Shown here piece by piece: positions 50,401 to 59,400 of a DNA stretch of 64,000 nt. How positions within the stretch are numbered: the stretch's first letter is position 1; each line of letters opens with the position of its first letter. The DNA is from Rhabdornis inornatus (taxonomy: Eukaryota; Chordata; Aves; Passeriformes; Rhabdornithidae). The stretch covers positions 782,342 through 846,341 of the forward strand of contig VWZS01002580.1 of NCBI GenBank assembly GCA_013397075.1, read 5' to 3'. The notes beneath the pieces are model-generated. The model saw only the letters and a program-made list of their open reading frames with translations. It was not told the DNA's origin and made no database searches. A program made the position numbers and the translations under genes.

Positions 50401-53400
50401 TCCCTCTCCTATTGGTTGGTAATTCCACTGTGATGATTGCTGTCAGCCGTTTGTGATATAAACTAGCAAATGAATATATGGAGAGCAATTTGACCTGTGA
50501 AGAAATTAGGAAAGTAGCAGCAAGTCTTCCTTTACTGTATTTTCACTTTGTTAATCTCTTCTACTTTTATGGCTTACTAGCTAATTATTTACCTCCCTGA
50601 GTAAACGGAAAGAAAATTGCATATTTCACTCTCTGATTTATTGTCTTGGGCATCTCACCAGAAATATGCTTTTAAGAAAAAAGCATTTCAGTTGTGGGGT
50701 GAAAGGAAGAAACATTGCCTGAGGTCCTCTGTCATCATATGTGATATATTTTTATTTGGTGTAATGCTAGCTGATGGTCAAATAGTTGTCAGTCACAAAC
50801 ACCTTGAAAATAGGGATATACACAGCGAGATAAGATTTTAGTATGTCTTCAATGATTTGAAAATTTATAAGGCCTGCTCAATCTGTTTGCCCAGTTCCTG
50901 AAACCAAATCAGTTAATCTGACACTTGCAAAAATGCCAGTGTTCTAAGAAGAGAGCTGACTTCCCCTCAGTCGATCATTTGTCTCAGCATAATATTTTAT
51001 ATTTATTCTAATGATTTATCTCCAGGCCTGTGTAACAGCAGATACCTTTGAACACATACTCTGTTACTTGTCTCAGCAATCATTAACCCATGACACCCTG
51101 ATGTCCCTGTTCCCTTCTGTTCTGCATATTCACTTTCATGCTTTTCAGTGCCTTTTTAAAAAAAATACATTTAAATCAGGAGAAAAAAGATGAAATGTGA
51201 TACTAGTACATGGATCTTGTTTAACAAAAACACTTCAAAATGAGTGTCTTTTCATAAGAATGTAATAGCAAGCAGCATCTGATTTACCCTTGGAGAATAA
51301 GATGAGGGAAGGTGACCTGATTTAGGAGTGGTACTCCCCATTCAGTGCCCCCACCAAGACTCTCCAAGCCAGGCACCTACTGCAGTGGGATGGAGAGGAC
51401 AATAGGAGGCACAAAAGGCATGAGATAAGAACAACTTAATGGAAACATCAATGAGGTAAGAAAGGGACCAGTAATAGCAACAATACTAGTCACAGAGGGT
51501 ACAAGAAAATAAATGATTCACACAGAATCTACCCCCCAGTGATAGACAGTAATGGAGGCTCCCTGCTGACACATTTATTTGACTGGAAGGAGCCCCTACC
51601 CTCTGAAGAGAGACCTTTTCCCCCTACCTCCAGCAATGACAGGTGGTATAAAATATCCTTCAGGTCCTGGCCATGCCCCTTTCCTGACTACTACAAAAAT
51701 TAACCTTGTCCTGGCATAACCAGGACAGAAGGTAACAAGTAAGTACAGGAGCCTGTAAAGTTGTCATACTGGAAATAGGATGTTTTAAAATTACATCTAG
51801 GCAGGACAATTTGGTGACAGTTATATGTAATTCAGCTGCCCAGTAATATAATTGCACAGATCAGGCATTCACATGTCTGAATTTAGGGACAAGCAGGGAC
51901 AATACTAATGTTTGGTGAATTAGTATTCACCAGCACTAAAAATGGACTGAAATATTTATTTAAGAAGAAGAACTCTCAATTGACTGTTAGCTTTAAGGTG
52001 GAAATACTTCTACTGGTGAAATATATAGAAGAGTTAGATTGTTATACATCTTCCTGGCCCTTAGAAAGACCCGTTTTACTACGGTGGAGAAAGTTGAGAG
52101 TTTCCGTTAATGATCAGATTTTGATTAATTTATTGGTTGAAAAAAAGGAAATCCATGAGAAATCTCTAATCTGTTACACTTCAATGTTTAGAATTTGTAC
52201 AGTTCTACATTGGCGTAAATGAAAATTTGTCAACAGAGCTGTAAATCCGTATTAAAATGGTGATTCTTCCGAAGCATGCTAGTTCACTCAACATATTTCC
52301 TGTAAGAGATTTCCTGTCCTTATTTTAGGATAGTTGTTAAACTTCAGTCCAAGTATCGCTAGAGAAAAAGGCATGACAAGTTGAGGACACCAGGAAAAGC
52401 TATTGATTCAGGTTATAGAAGTCTTCAAAATGTTCACTGAGATTTTCTCCATGCTGTTGAGTATTTTGTATTTCTTTTTTTAAACACTTGCAGGCTTCAC
52501 AACCTCCTGCTGAGAATGCTGTAAATGAAGTGTCCAGCAGTGCTCCGAGATTCAGATTAGATATGTTAAAGAACAAAGCAAAAAGGTCTCTTACAGAATC
52601 TTTTGAAAATATTTTATCACGTGTAAGTATCTTCATGTTTATTGTCTTTGAACATAGTGTCATTGCTTTGTTTATTTGATAGAAGGGTCTTATTTGTTAT
52701 CATTCCAGGCTGTAGCCCAAAGGTTATAAAGTCACAGTGACAAAAATATTTGACTGTACATTTTAGAAGACAAAAAAAGCAGGGCTTGGGTAGAGAGAAT
52801 ACCAAGTCCTGGATGAAGTGAACTGATTCCTATGTAAGAAAGCGTGTATATAGGCATTTCAGAAAATTAGTATTAAGTTAACATGAGGACTTATAAAAAG
52901 CAGCAGTTGGTTTATTTCTCTTTTGGATTTAGAAAATTAAAACAGTAATTATAATTGTTTACTTTATGTAGAAGGAATACTAAGGAGCTGACTAAGCATT
53001 TCTAGTGAGATGTGTTTGTTAGTGACACAGAATTGGTGAATAATGTGATATCTGAACTTTTAAATCCTGTAGATTATTTGAAGGTGAGGAATAAGAACAT
53101 GAAGGCAGCTAGGCAATATTACATCTGGTAAAATTCTCTGTAGACAGTGTCTGGAAATACTGATCAGTGGAAAAAACTTGAGCTTCTATGTGATAATGAT
53201 TCTTTTCCAGCCTAGTTAATTTTGTGATTCTGTGAAAATGTTTATCATGAACAGATCACTGAAATTAGCTGCTGAAAGTCAACAGCAGCAGTTTGAAATT
53301 AAATCAGATGTCAAGTTTAGTAACAATTTAAATCTATTGAGTGTCTTCTCATTCAAATATACTTCATTTTGCACCTCATAAGAAAAGTCTGAGGAAAACA

Positions 53401-56400
53401 ATAGGAGGTTTGTAAGGACTTCTGCTTGACAATGGATTTAAGAAAATCAGACCTTCTCCCATAAAACAAAAGAGTTGTGACAGAATGCCAAACAACAAAT
53501 ATTCAGGAACAGAAATAGTGCATTCTCATTTGTAGTCAGCAAAAAGTTACATTGAAGCAATATCTAGTACAATTTATTAGTTCACAGACAAGCAATTTAT
53601 AATGACAAAACTAGGTTTTTAAAGCTTGTTTCAGACATCATATATAGCCCATTCTCTTAAGACAAATGATAACAAAAGCATGGTTTTCCTGTTACAATTG
53701 TACATATAGAGACAAGTTTTAGTTTTGTATCTCCTCTCATTACTTCCCAGACAGCATTTCTAGAATTCACCCCTATAAAACCCTGCTGCAGCTGTTCTTG
53801 GGATATGAAACATAATGTTAGTGTTGTTACATTAGCTGTAGTACTGATCTAATTTTCTTTCAGTTTGTCCTGACTGGTATGAGCTGCCTTCATATAAGCA
53901 TAGCTGTACATTGGTTGTATTTTCCCTGGCATTGCTGTTTTGATGGAAACTCTTGATTTTGATCAGATCTGAAGCCAGAAGTTTTGGCTGAACTTCAAAG
54001 AGATATAGTCACTGTTGTTAATAATAACAACATTTTATATTTTAGCTGGGATTAAACTTCAAAGAGAACATGAGCTTTAACTTCAGAACATTAAGAATTA
54101 TATGGTTTAAGATTAGGAAGATACAAGTTCCATAATTGTGTTAGCACATCAGAATTCATCAGATATTTTTCTTGGTTACACAAAAACATTACTCAAATGA
54201 TGCAAAAATATTGTTCACAGATTCTACAGAATATTTATGCTTTCTGATTTATAGGCACTGAAATGGTAATAGAAATTATGTTTTCCTGTGTATTAAATTG
54301 ATATGGGTTTAGTCCTTTGTAAAATATATCTAAGTACCTAATACAGATGGTACTGTAACAGTTCTACTACATGTGAAATATGTGATTATGTACATATAAT
54401 GGAAAACACATCATTGCCCATGGGAATTCCTTAATTCTACAGGATCCTTAAAGTTGACAGACTATTCTGAATGAAGCTTCTGTTTCCCACAGGGAAAAGG
54501 GGTATTTTTAGGCATTTCAGGAAATTAAATTTTACACTGTCTGTGAAAATTACAGACACCAACTGTGCTACCGAAATCTCTTTGGTGTGCCCTACACATC
54601 ATAACCTTAACTGCTGATGTGCTTTATTTCTACAGGGCAGTAAAGCCAGAGGTCCACTGGACAGGTCTGGTTCTGTGGATCTGGACAGCTCTATGTCCAG
54701 TACCTTAAGCAGCACGAATAAAGTAAGTAAAACCTGGAATAATTGTACATATTTAGACACTTTGAAAAATATTCCCTGAAACAATTAAGCAAGTATGAAA
54801 TACGGTCAAGTGTGAAATGTTTCAAGTTGTTTTCAAGATTTTCATTCTGTTCCCTGTGTTATAAAGCAGAGAAGTGCTATTGAATTAGAAACTCCTTGTA
54901 CTGTATATAACATATATTTTGTATGAATATGTGAATATAGGTGAAATAATATATAACATCCTCTGAATTTTACAAGAGTGTGTAGCAAAACAAGTGCCAT
55001 AATGACCATTCTGCTGATCCTCATCTGACTGGTTTTAGCCCTGAAAGTTCATACCATGAATGCAGGACTATATTCATAAGAAACATAAAACTAAAACAAG
55101 AAGTAATTTCCCTGTTTGTGTGGTCAGAAAGCTTTTAGTCTGTAGAAAACAATACAAACAAACAGCATGGAAGAAGCCAGTCTTCTTCCCTGGAGGCAGT
55201 ATAGCACTCTGCAGGCTTAGATATATAGCTATTGATTCTGTTGTAATGCCTGCTCACCTGCAGACTCCTGATGTCATGTAAACAAAGGTCTGTTCTTTCT
55301 GCTTATGTTTTTGAAAGAATCACTGATTGTGCAGGAAACATACAAGGTGAGGAATAAAGAAAATGCGTGGCTTGGGATTGAAACAAGCATCTGGCCATAG
55401 GCTTAAGTTCTTTGTGTGAATCTGCAGGTAGACAAAAGGAATATTATATGGTTAGATGGGTTGCTAAAGATACAGCATTCTGCAATGCCACCCTTTTAAC
55501 TGTTAGCGAAACCTCACCCTTTTGTTCTGAAACTATTTCTTCTGAGTTGTATTCAACATACTATAAAATACAATTGCTCTCAAAATTACTCAAAATTTTT
55601 TCTGCAAAATAAAGACTCTGCTTTGTTGGCCTAAGTGATGAATAACAAGGACATAAAATATCAAACATCTTTCTTTGACCTAGCTTGATAAAAATGTGTG
55701 TGTTTGGAGCAGATATCTGTAGATGTGAATAATGACATGGTACTGTAATCTCAAAGATGGATTCTAAGCCTATATATTGATAACCTTATTTCTTGCACTG
55801 CTAGGAGCCACCATTGTGTGAAAAGGAGAAAGACAGACTTCCTGTGCTTCCTGCAGAAAATGCTGTCAGGACCAGTGGATCAGTGGGTGATCTCTGCAGT
55901 GACACAGAGGATTCCTCTCTGGAGCAGTCTGTTACGTTGCCCCAGCAGAGCTTTCGGAGGCGAGCAAACACGCTGAGTCATTTACCGACAGAGAGCCAGG
56001 AATCTCTGGGACCTGTCGAAACATCACCATCTGTTTCTCAGAGAAAACTTATGAGGTATCACTCAGTGAGCACAGAGACTCCTCACAAAAGAAAGTAAGC
56101 CTTATTAAAAGCAGGCTATGATTTTGTTTGTTGAGGGCATTTTTGGGGATGATAATTGCATACCAGGTATGTCCTCGTAATGGATAAGGGATGTGTTGCA
56201 GCAGTGTGTCACTCCTTGGAGGTTTGTAGGTATTCTTTTTTAAAACACCTTTAACCCTGTGTGCTACACGTGGGATGTGTAGTTCCACTGTATATGTCAC
56301 AAAACTGCTCGATTCGGTTATATTTGTCCAAGCAATTATTCTGTTGTTTTGATCTGTGAGAGGTATAAATAAATGCTACGTCTTGTTTTCTATTTACAGA

Positions 56401-59400
56401 GAAAAATCCAGTAGCCTCTGTGATCCTGAAAACCTTACTAGTTGGTGATTTCATATGTAGCATTGGAGTAGCAGCCAAAAGTGTCTTAAAGTGCCTAGTT
56501 ATTGGTAGAGGTGGGGCTTCTGTCTAGCTTTTCAATGAGCCTATCTAGATTTTACTCACAAAAACAAACTACTACTTGTTTTAATATGAACATTCTTCAA
56601 ACTGTCCTCCTTCAAAGGCCTGTCTCTGCATCTCTAGTCCCCTCTTAACTTTATGGCAGTTTTCTCCCTTCATTCTATCTGTTTTTTCCAATTACTGTTG
56701 AAACAGTTCTGTCTATAGGTTTCTGTTTTACTGCCCAAACTTCTCATTTACATAAATTAATAGGAAATCTCTGTGTTCCAGCCCATTTTTTTCCTGCAGG
56801 AGGCAGGGCAGTAAGTAAACATGCCTGAAATGGATGATGACAGTGAAAAAAAAGAGAATTATAGTATTTGAAAGGAAACATAACCTGGGTTGCCTTTTTG
56901 GCTGTTTTTTGAACCTCTTTACTTCTAAAGTACTATAGAATGTTTTTTGTAGTGCAATTTAGGACTTGTTGATAGTCTATTATCTTCACAAGAGCTGCCC
57001 TGGAACTTGTAGCTGCTTGTTCAATCAGTTATTATCTTACTATAGGAATGCAGCTAGAAATTAAGTATATTTTTTATTTTCTTGGTTATTTATGTTTGAG
57101 TTTGGTCATGTAATTTTTAGTAAGGCCTGAGTGTGCTTGCTCCCTCATATAACTCAAACCCAAAAGAAATCCCTATTGTTTCTGTTTCATAGCAAATGTA
57201 CAGAAACAGAGGAAATCGAAAACTTACAAGAAAAGTATACTTTAAAGTTTTCAAAAATTATGTATTATAGACTTTTAACAAGTCCTGCTTTATGAGTGTT
57301 CTTGAACAGCTTACCCATTGAAAAATTGTTTTCAAAGTAGAACTAAATTTAGTTCCTGCTATAGCATTTCGTTTCTCATTACTTGAAACTCTTGATCATA
57401 TGCCTGACTTTATCATAGAAATCAAGGGGAAGCATATATAAGGGAAAAGAAATTGAGGTGTTAGTGCCATTTTTTTGTGAGTTATAATTAGTCATATTCT
57501 GAAATGCCTTGTTGAATCCTGTGAACATGAATTTAGGACTTTGCCGGTTGGGTTAAAAAAAGTTTGTGTTCTTAGTTACTGCGTTAACTGTGAAAAACGT
57601 AGGAAATGTCTCATTTACATATGCCAGCTCCCTTTCAAAGATCAGAGAAGGGATTTCATTTTTTTTCCCCTCCTTTCCTTTCTTTCGGTTCTCTGTGCTA
57701 CCTCAACTCCATCGCTCTGGTTGGAATCCGCACTATATGGTGTGAACGAATCTGTCGGCAAATCTAAAAGTTCTTCTGGTCAACTTGCACGTTCTCCTAC
57801 TCTAGCTCGTCTTAATCCCTCGGCCTCTTCACCCAACTTTTTAAAATATCTAAGGCATAATTCAAGTGGAGAACCAAGTGGGCATTTTGCACAAAAAAGG
57901 TGAGCTAGTACCTGCAAATAGTTTGGGGTAGGATTTGTTTTCCTATTGCATAAATATGAAACTCTGTAGCATAAATAATTGAAATAATTTAGCATAGACC
58001 AGAGATGATAAATTTTTATGGGAGAGGGAGCTCTTTAACAGCTCCACTACTGAATATAGAACTGGTACTTACATAATTTATTGTTTTAATCAATCAGATT
58101 CTTTCAGACAGTGTCTCTGTCTTTAGAGACAGTTGTTCCAAAGCAATTTGTTGTTATGCAACAGACAGCAGCACACCTTAAATTGTATGAGGGATAAGTT
58201 GGCAAGAACCCGAGAGCTCACTTTGTCCTTCCTGAAGCATTTGGTTCTGTCCTTTGTTCATGGTAACACAAAAACATACTACTATTCTTTTGTGCCTGAC
58301 ATTAAAGGGAGGTTGACCAAGTTAACTACGTGGGGTAAGAAGCAGCAGGAATATGGAGAGCTGATAGGAAAAAAACCCACCACATACCACCCCACCACCA
58401 TCCCCACTCCTCACAAAACAAAACCCCAAGAACAAACGAACAAAAACCCCAGCCCATCAACCCCTCATTTGTCTTGGTTACTTGCAGCAGTATCAAATTA
58501 TACTTTCCCATGCTTTCTTAGAATTAAAATATAGAGAGAGAACATTGAAGAGCACTTTGTTTCCCGGAGAATCTGAAACTAAGTGGCTCCCTAAAAATCA
58601 TAAACTGTGAAACTCTTTCTTAACCCCTTGAGCTAAAACTGCTTATTTTAACTCAAAAAGCTAATGAGACCAAATGTCCTCAGAAGCACTGTCAACAGTC
58701 ACTGGCCATTGGCAAGCAATTTTTATTGCTGCTGCTGTTTATTTTTTGTTTTTGTTCTCTTGTGTGAAAGTTTCCTGTTTCCCCAAGGTGCTGATTTTCT
58801 AAACCTGAGAAAATATTCAACTGAGGATGCTGTTTCACCAGATTCTTCAGTTGTACTTGCTGAGTACTAACTAGCATCTCTTAATTTAGCTTTACCTCAG
58901 AAGTATGACATAGCTCAGGGCAGGAAATGAGTCTGCAGAATCCTGTTCGTTGTTTGATTTAATAAGACTTACTTGAATCCTGAAGGTTAAATTCTCAAAG
59001 CAAATTTTTCCAAGTGATTTGGTAATGATTCTGTACACACAGTTGCAACTATACCTTTCCTTTCCCTGTCTCTTAAGGAATATGCCATATTGAACATCTA
59101 AGTAACAAGACTGAAAATGGAAATTGATAGGGATGTCAAATGGATTAATGAGTTTAAATCAATACAGTCAAGCTTCCTAATTCTGTAAATGGAATTACCA
59201 TGTAATTGTAATAGATTTACAATGTAATTGTAAGTGAACCCTGTTTGCAGGGCATACCATGCTACAGCCTTATCTTCTTTATCTCAATGCCAGCTACTAA
59301 AGAATCTGCTTTTAATGCTAGTGATTATCCCAAAGTATTCTGTCCCCAGCCCTCCCACCCCCTCACTTCCATTCACATCTTCAGGAAACATTGCTAAATG

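Noticed and set aside
58133..58534. 133-codon frame between exons J and K
   Set aside because: It is open because it crosses the A/C-rich tract, which lacks stop codons. It does not fit the phase of the TBC1D1 exons.
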